A stretch of DNA of 64,000 nt, taken from assembly GCA_035561515.1 (NCBI GenBank), contig DATMXP010000040.1, positions 62,001 to 126,000 of the forward strand. Reading direction: 5' to 3'. Below the pieces are notes generated by a model. That model searched no databases, was not told the DNA's origin, and worked only from the letters and a program-made list of their open reading frames with translations. The DNA comes from Terriglobales bacterium (GTDB lineage: Bacteria; Acidobacteriota; Terriglobia; Terriglobales; Acidobacteriaceae). A program made the translations under genes and the position numbers. Of the stretch, positions 51,323-59,141 are shown one piece after another. Positions within the stretch are counted from its first letter, which is position 1; each line of letters starts with the position of its first letter.

Positions 51323-52363
51323 GTGGAAACCGGTCTACTGCTTGTAATCATAACGATTGCTGTCGCGTTAACATTCGACTTTCTTAATGGCTTTCACGAT
51401 GCTGCAAATAGCATCGCAACTGTAGTTTCTACTCGAGTTCTTTCGCCGAAACTTGCTGTCCTCTGGGCTGCATTCTTCAATTTTGTCGCCGCATTCTTCC
51501 TGGGTACCGCCGTTGCCAAAACCATAGGCAAAGGGATGATCCATCTCGAGATGGGCGGCGTGCAGGTCGTGACGCAATACGTTGTCCTTGCCGGGCTTCT
51601 CGGAGCCATCGTCTGGGACCTTCTGACCTGGTTGTGGGGGCTGCCGACGTCCTCGTCGCATGCTCTGATTGGTGGTTACGCCGGGGCAGCCGTCGCAAAG
51701 GCAGGCTATGCGGTCATCATCGCATCAGGATGGACGAAGACTCTTATCTTCATCGTGGTGGCTCCGTTCCTTGGACTGCTGCTCGGCTGGTTACTGATGG
51801 TAGCGGTGTTCTGGATCTTCAGAAGGTACTCGCCGCGCAACGTAGACAGTCTGTTCCGAAAGCTTCAGTTGGTATCGGCGGGCCTCTATAGCCTGGGACA
51901 TGGGGGAAACGACGCCCAGAAAACAATGGGCATCATCGCCAGCGCTCTCTACACCGGCGGCCTGATGAGCAAGACCGATATCGCCCAGGACTGGGGCAAT
52001 TACCACTGGCCGATCATCTTGAGCGCGCACACTGCCATCGCGCTTGGCACTTACTTCGGCGGCTGGCGCATCGTGCACACGATGGGTTCGAAGATCACGA
52101 AGCTGAAACCCGTGGGTGGTTTCTGCGCTGAAACCGCCGGCGCCATCACTTTGTTTGGAACAGCGATCGCCGGCATTCCCGTCAGCACCACGCATACGAT
52201 TACGGGCGCCATCATCGGCGTGGGTGCCACGAACCGTCTCTCAGCCGTCCGTTGGGGCGTGGCGAAACGAATTGTCTGGGCTTGGGTCTTGACGATCCCT
52301 GCTTCAGCGGCGGTATCAGCACTCACATACTGGTTGATCGCCTTCTTCAAGCCTGGCGCCTAA
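51323..52363 (+). CDS. Low-affinity inorganic phosphate transporter (PiT family)
   Basis: The 346-residue membrane protein carries both PiT signature repeats: FDFLNGFHDAANSIATVVST near residue 15 and PVSTTHTITGAIIGVG near 290, with GGNDAQKTMGIIAS in the middle. PiT proteins import metal-phosphate with protons. The start is a GTG. The length is shorter than E. coli PitA (about 500), matching the compact bacterial subgroup. It forms a pair with the DUF47 gene. Confidence 0.93.
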   Translation: METGLLLVIITIAVALTFDFLNGFHDAANSIATVVSTRVLSPKLAVLWAAFFNFVAAFFLGTAVAKTIGKGMIHLEMGGVQVVTQYVVLAGLLGAIVWDLLTWLWGLPTSSSHALIGGYAGAAVAKAGYAVIIASGWTKTLIFIVVAPFLGLLLGWLLMVAVFWIFRRYSPRNVDSLFRKLQLVSAGLYSLGHGGNDAQKTMGIIASALYTGGLMSKTDIAQDWGNYHWPIILSAHTAIALGTYFGGWRIVHTMGSKITKLKPVGGFCAETAGAITLFGTAIAGIPVSTTHTITGAIIGVGATNRLSAVRWGVAKRIVWAWVLTIPASAAVSALTYWLIAFFKPGA

Positions 52364-52409
52364 GATTCAGAGCTGCTCTGATAAAATTGGGAGCAGTCCA
52401 GTCCCTTTT

Positions 52410-53570
52410 ATGTCGCCTACAGCCCCGTTTTCCGACGTCCCCACAGCTCTCGAAGAACTTCGCGCCGGACGCATGATCGTCCTTGTGGACGACGAGGACC
52501 GCGAGAATGAAGGGGACCTTGTACTGGCTGCCGAGAAGGTCACCCCTGAACTGATCAATTTCATGGCCAAGTACGGCCGCGGCTTGATCTGCCTGGCGCT
52601 GACAGAGGAGCGTTGTAACCAGCTTCGCCTCGGTCCTATGTCGGCGGAGAATACGGCGACATTCGGCACGGCATTTTGTGAAGCCATTGACGCTCGCGAA
52701 GGCGTAACTACCGGCATTTCCGCCTACGACCGCGCTCGCACTATCAAGGTGGCTCTCGATCCGGCGACTCGGCCTTCGGACCTGGCGCGCCCCGGACATG
52801 TCTTCCCTCTCCGCGCGCGTAAAGGTGGTGTGCTGGTCCGCGCTGGACAAACTGAAGGATCGGTTGATCTCGCACGTCTGGCCGGGATGATTCCCGCCGG
52901 CATCATTTGCGAAATTATGAACGAAGACGGCACCATGTCGCGCGTGCCCGATCTCATCAAGTTCTGCGAACAGCACAGCCTGAAGATGCTGACCGTGGCC
53001 GAGTTGATCCGCTACCGGATGTCGCACGAGCGCTACATCCGCCGGGTCGGCGAAGCCATGATGCCAACCAAGTACGGTGAATTCCGAATGATCGCCTACG
53101 AAAGCGAGGTCAACGGCGGAGAAACGCATGTTGCCCTCGTACGCGGTGACATCGGCGGTGACGACCCGGTACTCGTGCGCATGCACGCGCACTGCCTGGT
53201 GGGAGACGTGTTCGGAGCAACCTGGTGCGAATGCAACGAGACGCTCGATCGTGCGATGCAGACGATCGCGCATGCCGACCGCGGGGCCATCATCTACCTG
53301 CACCAGAACTCAAAGGGCTTCAACGTAGACCATCTCGGCGAACGCAACGTGCTGGTCTTTCATAAAGAACGCCGCCTGCCCACCATCCCCGCCAATCAAC
53401 GCGCCATTCAGCGCGAAATCGGAATTGGGGCGCAGATCTTGTCGGATTTGAACCTCCGCCGAATCAGGCTGCTGACCAATCATCCACGTCGCGTCGCAGC
53501 ACTCGAAGGCTTCGAGATCGAGATCGTCGAGAACGTGCCATTGCGTTCTGCGCAGGTGACAAAGGCGTAG
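52410..53570 (+). CDS. ribBA: Bifunctional RibBA: DHBP synthase with a diverged GTP cyclohydrolase II half
   Basis: The RibB half (1-205) makes 3,4-dihydroxy-2-butanone-4-phosphate: VLVDDEDRENEGDLVLAAEK near residue 25, then MSAENTATFGTAF and RKGGVLVRAGQTEGSVDLAR. The RibA half (206-386) keeps the zinc cysteines (RMHAHCLVGDVFGATWCECN) and GIGAQIL, but the YLRQEGRGIGL-type motif is replaced by YLHQNSKGFNVDHL and the LGFxxDxRxY segment is shortened, so GTP cyclohydrolase II activity is doubtful. TGATAAAAT lies upstream as a possible -10. Confidence 0.92.
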   Translation: MSPTAPFSDVPTALEELRAGRMIVLVDDEDRENEGDLVLAAEKVTPELINFMAKYGRGLICLALTEERCNQLRLGPMSAENTATFGTAFCEAIDAREGVTTGISAYDRARTIKVALDPATRPSDLARPGHVFPLRARKGGVLVRAGQTEGSVDLARLAGMIPAGIICEIMNEDGTMSRVPDLIKFCEQHSLKMLTVAELIRYRMSHERYIRRVGEAMMPTKYGEFRMIAYESEVNGGETHVALVRGDIGGDDPVLVRMHAHCLVGDVFGATWCECNETLDRAMQTIAHADRGAIIYLHQNSKGFNVDHLGERNVLVFHKERRLPTIPANQRAIQREIGIGAQILSDLNLRRIRLLTNHPRRVAALEGFEIEIVENVPLRSAQVTKA

Positions 53571-53654
53571 TTCCTCGCACAGTGCGCTGAGGAGCAAAAA
53601 AACACCACTTTCTCTCTCTTTATACCTCTGCTCCTCTGCGAACTCTGCGTGGAC

Positions 53655-53696
53655 GTCAAAAAGAAAAAGCGCGCCAACTTTCGCGAGTTGACGCGC
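53655..53696 (-). terminator. Terminator after the 53.7-kb cysteine-rich gene
   Basis: On the minus strand an 11-bp stem (GCGCGTCAACT with AGTTGGCGCGC, one wobble) is followed by TTTTTCTTTTT. Confidence 0.8.
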
Positions 53697-53718
53697 CTTC
53701 GCGTACCTCATCAAGGAC

Positions 53719-53982
53719 TTAAAAAGGTTTTCTCACCATAATGTCGTCATCGCGCAGGAAGAACTGTGCGCAGCACGTATCCGAGCCACAAATAATCGGC
53801 AACAATCCGACCACCTGTTTCCGAGTCACCAATCCAAGAGTTGCGCATTCCGGACAGGCAAGCACCGCCCAGTACGGATCCTGGCTTTCCCCCATATCGC
53901 CGGCATTTTCTAGCACGAATATAGTTCCCGGACCCATCTGTTCCGGAATCCACTCGCTGAGAACTGTAATTTGGCCGACCAT
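53719..53982 (-). CDS. Small cysteine-rich protein of unknown function
   Basis: The 87-residue protein has two cysteine clusters, CPEC near residue 43 and CGSDTCC near 65, suggesting a zinc ribbon. The N-terminus is hydrophobic-to-acidic (MVGQITVLSEWIPEQMG). GGAGG lies 7 bases before the ATG. No family recognised. It lies 37 bases downstream of the MerR gene, in the same direction, so the two may be co-transcribed. Confidence 0.72.
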   Translation of the reverse strand: MVGQITVLSEWIPEQMGPGTIFVLENAGDMGESQDPYWAVLACPECATLGLVTRKQVVGLLPIICGSDTCCAQFFLRDDDIMVRKPF

Positions 53983-54019
53983 CCATACACCTCCGAGTCC
54001 CTGAAATTCGATCTGACGT

Positions 54020-54556
54020 TCACATGACGGCCCGACGTCCGCGCGCTCCCACTCCGACCACCGCTTTGCGGCGTCTTTCTGGGACGTCGCGGCCCGTTCG
54101 AGTCGAGGCTGGCTGTGCTTCCGCGTTTTCCGGCTGCTTTGGCGCCGAAGAAAGTTCCGACTGGATCTGCCTGACCGTATCGCTCAGGCAAACTGCCAGC
54201 ATCGGTTGACGCGAGTTCTTCAGAATGTCGATCACCTGTTCGGCGGAATCCTTCAGATAAATCCGGTTTCCGTCTGTAAGCAGGTGGTACTCCGAATACG
54301 CGGAGACTGTGTCGACCAGGCGCTTCTTGAATTCCTTCTGCAGCAGGCGCATTACCTTGCGCACCCTCTGCAAAGAGAATCCCCGCCCGCGCAGTTCGCA
54401 AATCACCGCGACTTCTGCCAGATCGTCCACTGAATAAAGGCGACGGTGGCCTTCACGCGATGGAACGACAATGCCCCGTTCGTCCCACCACTGCAGTTGG
54501 CGCGCGGTGATACCGGTTCGCGCCATCACCTCCGCCGATGTAAACAGCCCTGCCAT
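54020..54556 (-). CDS. MerR-family transcriptional regulator
   Basis: The 178-residue protein has a winged-helix N-terminus of the MerR type: TSAEVMARTGITARQLQWWD, ERGIVVPSREGHRRLYSVDD and LAEVAVICELRGRGFSLQRV. The C-terminal part (DGNRIYLKDSAEQVIDILKN) does not carry the classic metal-binding cysteines, so the effector is unknown. A 19-bp perfect palindrome lies 34 bases upstream and may be its own operator or control the divergent arginine decarboxylase. Confidence 0.88.
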   Translation of the reverse strand: MAGLFTSAEVMARTGITARQLQWWDERGIVVPSREGHRRLYSVDDLAEVAVICELRGRGFSLQRVRKVMRLLQKEFKKRLVDTVSAYSEYHLLTDGNRIYLKDSAEQVIDILKNSRQPMLAVCLSDTVRQIQSELSSAPKQPENAEAQPASTRTGRDVPERRRKAVVGVGARGRRAVM

Positions 54557-54589
54557 TCGCCTTTTTCCAGTTCAAAACAAAATCGAACG

Positions 54590-54608
54590 AAAATGTTTGA
54601 AACATTTT
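54590..54608. promoter_or_regulatory. 19-bp perfect palindrome between MerR and arginine decarboxylase
   Basis: AAAATGTTT-G-AAACATTTT, with perfect 9-bp arms around one base. It is 34 bases upstream of the MerR start and about 200 upstream of the decarboxylase. MerR proteins bind such dyads, but the usual site spans a 19-20 bp spacer between promoter boxes; whether this one does is not visible. Confidence 0.65.
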
Positions 54609-54805
54609 AGGCCGAGAGTGTTGGGTGTCAATGTGGAAATCGGGAGTATATAGAAAGGCACGTCCCTGTCTCGCTGCGCCAACCCAGGGAGAAACCCAAA
54701 CGCCTTCTTCGGAAAAATTTCACCGATGCGCAGATTTTTTATGTTGAAGATGGCTCCAGCGTGTTATTTATTGTGATTCCATAGTCATCACGGAGGACAC
54801 CTGAA

Positions 54806-55363
54806 TTGGGCAAAGACATGGTCCCGAAGCGACTCTTCCTTACCAAGGGCGTAGGGAAACACAGAGAGCGCCTCACTTCTTTCGAGCTGGCGCTTCGGGA
54901 TGCCGGCATCGCGGCACAGAATCTGGTTCGAGTTTCGTCGATCTTTCCACCACACTGCAAGATCATCCCGCGTAAGGAAGGCCTTAAGTTCCTGAATCCC
55001 GGTGAAGTCGTCTTTGCCGTGGTGGCCGAGAACTCCACGCGGGAACCACACCGTCTCACGGCGTCCAGCATCGGTGTTGCCATACCGGCCGACCGCTCTA
55101 CTTACGGCTATCTCAGCGAGCACCATTCTTTCGGCGAGACCGAAGATGCCGCTGGCGATTACGCTGAGGAACTCGCGGCGGAAATGCTGGCTACTACGCT
55201 GAACGTGGAATTCGATCCGGACAAGAGCTGGGACGAGAAGAAGCAGATCTACCGGCTCTCGAACAAGATTGTCCGCACCATGAACATGACGCAGTCGGCT
55301 GTCGGCGACAAAAAAGGTCTCTGGACCACCGTCATCGCCGCCGCCATCATGATCTTCGAATAG
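54806..55363 (+). CDS. Pyruvoyl-dependent arginine decarboxylase
   Basis: The 185-residue protein converts arginine to agmatine using a pyruvoyl group made by self-cleavage. The cleavage motif [13 protein letters not shown] near residues 40-52 is intact (the second serine becomes the pyruvoyl). Other family segments are [20 protein letters not shown] near 13 and [19 protein letters not shown] near 67. The start is a TTG at 54806, supported by GGAGG 9 bases upstream; an ATG at 54818 would give a shorter protein. It opens a route to polyamines. Confidence 0.93.
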   Translation: MGKDMVPKRLFLTKGVGKHRERLTSFELALRDAGIAAQNLVRVSSIFPPHCKIIPRKEGLKFLNPGEVVFAVVAENSTREPHRLTASSIGVAIPADRSTYGYLSEHHSFGETEDAAGDYAEELAAEMLATTLNVEFDPDKSWDEKKQIYRLSNKIVRTMNMTQSAVGDKKGLWTTVIAAAIMIFE

Positions 55364-55381
55364 AGTACGCCGGAAGAACCA

Positions 55382-55412
55382 AAGCTCCTCCTCGCGAGGA
55401 GCTTTTCCCTTT
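55382..55412 (+). terminator. Terminator after the arginine decarboxylase gene
   Basis: AAGCTCCTC, a CTCGC loop and GAGGAGCTT run into TTCCCTTTTT. Confidence 0.8.
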
Positions 55413-55472
55413 TTCCGTCATTACACCGCCCCTTCGCGGCATCTAATACTCTGCCAGGCATGGAGTGTTGTC

Positions 55473-55721
55473 ATGATCGCGAGTTCGGACGTCTCTACGT
55501 GTGCGCATCCGAAGTGCGAATCGAAGTTCAAACGCTTCGGAGATGGCGAGTTGTTCGTTTTCAATATCTCTGATCCGGCGGCATGGGGCCTGCACGATCA
55601 TGTGCGGCAGAAAGTCTTCTGGTTATGCGAACATTGTTGTGTCAGGTACTTCGTTCGCTTCGACCGTAAACACCATTCCGCGCAGGTGCTTCATAGGCCA
55701 GCCAGGGGCAAGGCAGCTTAG
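55473..55721 (+). CDS. Small zinc-ribbon-like protein of unknown function
   Basis: The 82-residue protein has cysteine pairs CAHPKC near residue 11 and CEHCC near 52, suggesting one zinc site between the halves. The middle is soluble with aromatic residues (LFVFNISDPAAWGLHDHV), the C-terminus basic (HRPARGKAA). GGAG is 7 bases before the ATG. No family is recognised. The stop overlaps the end of the leftward treZ gene by 4 bases. Confidence 0.72.
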   Translation: MIASSDVSTCAHPKCESKFKRFGDGELFVFNISDPAAWGLHDHVRQKVFWLCEHCCVRYFVRFDRKHHSAQVLHRPARGKAA

Positions 55722-57442
55722 TTTCTGGCTGCAACCTCGTCGGACTTTACGCCGCGCTGTTGCGGCGTAACTGGCTCGATCTTCGGTTCATGCTCGCCAG
55801 TCCAAAAAGCAGTGAGGGAAATTTTTGGTTTGTCGGCAGGTATGTCCAGCCGAATTGAGTCGCTGTCGACCAGGATGGCGCGGGCCGACCTCGATTCCCT
55901 ACCGTAAACCGTTTTCCGAAGCTGAAGCAGGTGCTTGTACCACTCCAGGATGGCGCGACGCTCGGGATTGAGTTTCCAGGTAAGACGCGACCGTTCAAAC
56001 GTCGCAGGATCCTGAGGATCGGGGAAATGGTTCCCGAAGCTGCTGAAGTCCTTGAACTCTTTTCTCCGGCCTTCGCTGACGGCCTTCTGCAGCACGGGAT
56101 CCCCATAATCCGTAAAGAATTGGAACGGAGCGGGTTCGTCCGTTTCCTGCCCCATGAAGATCAGCGGAGTCTGTGGCGCAAGCAGCAGAAGGGCCGCCAG
56201 GTTCTTTCTCGCAGCATGCGATACGAGCGAAGTCAGGCGCTCTCCGAGGGCACGGTTCCCTACCTGATCATGATTCTGAATGCAGATCACGTGCGCCTCC
56301 GGTTCCATTGACACGCTTGGCTCTCCACGCGTGGTACCCCAAAATTTGAAGTGCTCTCCCTGGAAGGCAAAACCTTCGTTGATCGCCCGGACAAGCTGCT
56401 CAGGACGGCCAAAATCCTGGTAGTACCCCTCGTTTTCTCCCGTTGCGAGCGCATGCAGGGCGTGGTGGAAGTCGTCGCTCCAGATGGCATCCAGTCCGTA
56501 GCCGCCTTGCTTCCTCGGCTGCACGTAGCGCGGCGAATTTTCGTCCGTTTCTGCGACGAGGCAAATGGTTCGTTTCGACTGAGACTCGAATTCCCGAACC
56601 GCATCTCTGATCTCGGCAAGAATGTGCGTGGGCGAATCGTCCTGAATCGTGTGTACGGCATCGAGACGAAGTCCGTCGAGGTGATACTCATCCACCCAGT
56701 ACAAGGCGTTCTCCACGAAGTAACGGCGTACGTTCTCACTGCCGCGATCGTCGAAGTTGATGGCGTCGCCCCATGGAGTCGTGTGTTTTGAAGTGAAGTA
56801 GGGACCGAACTTGCCGAGATAATTCCCTTCATTCCCAAGGTGGTTATAGACGACGTCCAGCAGGACGGCCAGACCCTTTTCGTGTGCCGCGTTCACCAGA
56901 CGCTTCAGGCCGTCAGGCCCGCCATAGCTCTCCTGGACAGCGTAGATGGAAACGCCGTCGTAGCCCCAGTTCCGCCTGCCCGGGAACGCACCGACTGGCA
57001 TGAGTTCAATAGCCGTGATGCCCAGGTCCTTGAGGTAATCCAGTTTCTCGATGACGCCGTCGAACGTCCCAGACGGTGTGAAAGTCCCCACATGAAGTTC
57101 GTAAATGATGTAGTCGTGAAAGTCCAAACCGCGCCAGTTCTGGTCCGTCCAGCGGAAGGCCAGAGGATCAACAACTTCAGTCGGCCCGTGCACGCCGTTC
57201 GGCAATAAGCGCGAAACAGGATCGGGAATCTGCAGTGGGTCATGGTCGAGAAGGTAGAAGTACCGATCGCGAGCGCGCGCATTTATGGTCAACTCGAACT
57301 CGCCATTCCCCGATGGGATCATCGGCAGATCCTTGGTAGTTCCGTCGGCGCGCATCAACCGCAATCTCACCTGACGCGCTTTCGGAGCCCACACCCGGAA
57401 CTGCACCGTGTCACCCTGCACATTTGCGCCTAACGATGGCAT
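55718..57442 (-). CDS. treZ: Malto-oligosyltrehalose trehalohydrolase
   Basis: TreZ releases trehalose from maltooligosyltrehalose. The 574-residue GH13 enzyme has an N-terminal CBM48-like domain (VQFRVWAPKARQVRLRLM), then the catalytic barrel with the nucleophile in HLDGLRLDAVHTIQDDS near residue 253, the acid in CLVAETDENSPRY near 290 and the IQNHDQVGNRALGER motif near 381. I choose the ATG at 57442; a longer frame to 57514 is unlikely. TreY, which usually sits next to it, is not in the window. Confidence 0.92.
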   Translation of the reverse strand: MPSLGANVQGDTVQFRVWAPKARQVRLRLMRADGTTKDLPMIPSGNGEFELTINARARDRYFYLLDHDPLQIPDPVSRLLPNGVHGPTEVVDPLAFRWTDQNWRGLDFHDYIIYELHVGTFTPSGTFDGVIEKLDYLKDLGITAIELMPVGAFPGRRNWGYDGVSIYAVQESYGGPDGLKRLVNAAHEKGLAVLLDVVYNHLGNEGNYLGKFGPYFTSKHTTPWGDAINFDDRGSENVRRYFVENALYWVDEYHLDGLRLDAVHTIQDDSPTHILAEIRDAVREFESQSKRTICLVAETDENSPRYVQPRKQGGYGLDAIWSDDFHHALHALATGENEGYYQDFGRPEQLVRAINEGFAFQGEHFKFWGTTRGEPSVSMEPEAHVICIQNHDQVGNRALGERLTSLVSHAARKNLAALLLLAPQTPLIFMGQETDEPAPFQFFTDYGDPVLQKAVSEGRRKEFKDFSSFGNHFPDPQDPATFERSRLTWKLNPERRAILEWYKHLLQLRKTVYGRESRSARAILVDSDSIRLDIPADKPKISLTAFWTGEHEPKIEPVTPQQRGVKSDEVAARN

Positions 57443-57609
57443 TTCTTTTAAGAAACCCTTCCAGTCTAAGAAGTACGCTCTGCTTCCGGCATTGGATGCA
57501 ATTTCACGTCTCAAGTGCCGGAGAGGGCACCTAGCCTGACCTTAATTCCGCGCCTAGCAGCAGTCCTGCTGAACAACGTCTCAGGTGCAAAAGTCATCCA
57601 ACAACTCGC

Positions 57610-58599
57610 GTGAGAACCGTCTTTCATATCTTTGCATTCGTGTTTCTACTGGCCTTCAGCACTGCATGTCACCGTGGCACAGGAGATTTCCGCCGAAGTC
57701 TTCAAGCCGCCACGCAACTGCAAGTTGCCGAAGGTTCCCCGAAGGTCCTGGCCGCCTACCAGCCCTGGTTCGGCAACAGCAAGCACATAGATGTGGGCTA
57801 TTCCACGCAAGACCCTGCTGTCCTTGTGCGCCAAATTAACGAAGCGAAGGAACTCGGTATCAGCGGATTCGTCGTGAACTGGTACGGCCCGCGCAAGCCG
57901 TTCGAGGACAAAAGCTACATGCTTCTGCAGAAGGCCGCCGCGGAAAACAATTTCACCGTTTCGCTGATGTACGACGAAGATACTGAGTACCCGGGCCAGT
58001 CCACCGAGGCCGTCATCGTCGACCTGCAGTACGCCTACGACCGGTACATTGGCCCGCATGCGTTGCCAACCCGTTCAGCCTACTTGCGCTATAACGGACG
58101 CCCGGTCATCTTCATCTTCCCCAAACAAGCCGAGACCGACTGGAATCGCATTCGCCAGCTTGTAAACTCCTGGGAAGATCCGCCGCTGCTCATCTTCAAG
58201 GACATCTACCCGAAATACGCCAATGCGTTCGACGGTTTCTACGCTTGGGTCCAGCCCGGCAAGGAAGGATGGAAGCCGGACGGCAGCAATTGGGGCGAAC
58301 AGTATCTGACTGACTTCTACAAGCAGATGACGACCGAGTACCCGAACAAAATCGCTGTTGGCGCGGCATGGCCCGGGTTCGATGACCGTCAGGCTTCCTG
58401 GAGCCGCAATCGCCGTATGAGCGACCGCTGTGGCAAAACATTCGAAGAGTCCCTGCGGCTTTTCCGTCGTTACTACCCGGACAGTAAGCCGCTTCCATTT
58501 CTGATGGTTGTGACCTGGAATGACTACGAAGAAGGAACCGCAATTGAGCGTGGATTCTCGCGGTGCAATGTTTCAGGCGGTTCAACATCCGGACGCTGA
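57610..58599 (+). CDS. GH99-like (endomannanase-type) lipoprotein
   Basis: The 329-residue protein starts at a GTG. Its signal peptide ends in a lipobox-like FSTACH, so it is probably a lipoprotein. The rest matches the GH99-like/GH71-like domain: VLAAYQPWFGNSKHIDVGYS near 46, then INEAKELGISGFVVNWYGPR near 75, RYNGRPVIFIFPKQAET near 157 and MVVTWNDYEEGTAIE near 302. GH99 enzymes cut internal mannosidic bonds; many bacterial homologues are untested. Its stop is directly next to the stop of the leftward DUF2721 gene. Confidence 0.85.
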   Translation: MRTVFHIFAFVFLLAFSTACHRGTGDFRRSLQAATQLQVAEGSPKVLAAYQPWFGNSKHIDVGYSTQDPAVLVRQINEAKELGISGFVVNWYGPRKPFEDKSYMLLQKAAAENNFTVSLMYDEDTEYPGQSTEAVIVDLQYAYDRYIGPHALPTRSAYLRYNGRPVIFIFPKQAETDWNRIRQLVNSWEDPPLLIFKDIYPKYANAFDGFYAWVQPGKEGWKPDGSNWGEQYLTDFYKQMTTEYPNKIAVGAAWPGFDDRQASWSRNRRMSDRCGKTFEESLRLFRRYYPDSKPLPFLMVVTWNDYEEGTAIERGFSRCNVSGGSTSGR

Positions 58600-59100
58600 T
58601 CAGGTCTGTTTGATTCCGAAGCGGTCCACCGCAATTCCGACCTCTTCCTTGACGCTGGTCACCGCGATGGTGATTTCCCTCACCATGATCGCGCATCCGA
58701 ACACCAGCGCTCCAACCGCCACCACCCCTGTTCCGAGTGCAACAATGGCGAACGCTTGGAAGATCCGGTGCATTTCGTAGTACGCAAGCGACGCGCCAAT
58801 CACGGAAAGCAATGCCGATGCCGCAAAGCATCCCAGCCCTGCATAGAACAGCCGTAGAGATTGGAGCAACAGGTTCCCGCGCACGCGAAGCTTCTCCAGT
58901 TGACGCACTCTCCATTGGTAATCGTGGCTGTCGGCGGGAAGCGAGTTCAGTTCCAGTACGATGGCACGTGTGCGGTCCACGACTCGCGCGATGCGATTCC
59001 CTACACCCAGAGAGAGCACTGAGCACGCGTTCGTCAGGATGGCAGGCGCCACCACCGCCGTCAGCACTGCAAAGGGGTTGTCGGAAAGGCTGCCGACCAT
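58600..59100 (-). CDS. DUF2721 membrane protein
   Basis: The 166-residue protein has the DUF2721 pattern: LTAVVAPAILTNACSVLSLG near residue 13, GNRIARVVDRTRAIVLELNS near 33, then two C-terminal membrane spans (ALLSVIGASLAYYE and AFAIVALGTGVVAVGALVFG). Function unknown. It is convergent with the GH99-like gene, the two stop codons lying next to each other. Confidence 0.88.
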   Translation of the reverse strand: MVGSLSDNPFAVLTAVVAPAILTNACSVLSLGVGNRIARVVDRTRAIVLELNSLPADSHDYQWRVRQLEKLRVRGNLLLQSLRLFYAGLGCFAASALLSVIGASLAYYEMHRIFQAFAIVALGTGVVAVGALVFGCAIMVREITIAVTSVKEEVGIAVDRFGIKQT

Positions 59101-59141
59101 ACTATGACTTTCTATTTCGTGCGAGTTTCTGTCAATGATTC

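Noticed and set aside
52347-53303. Open frame of 318 residues on the minus strand across ribBA
   Set aside because: RibB motifs on the plus strand are unmistakable; the minus frame has no family features.
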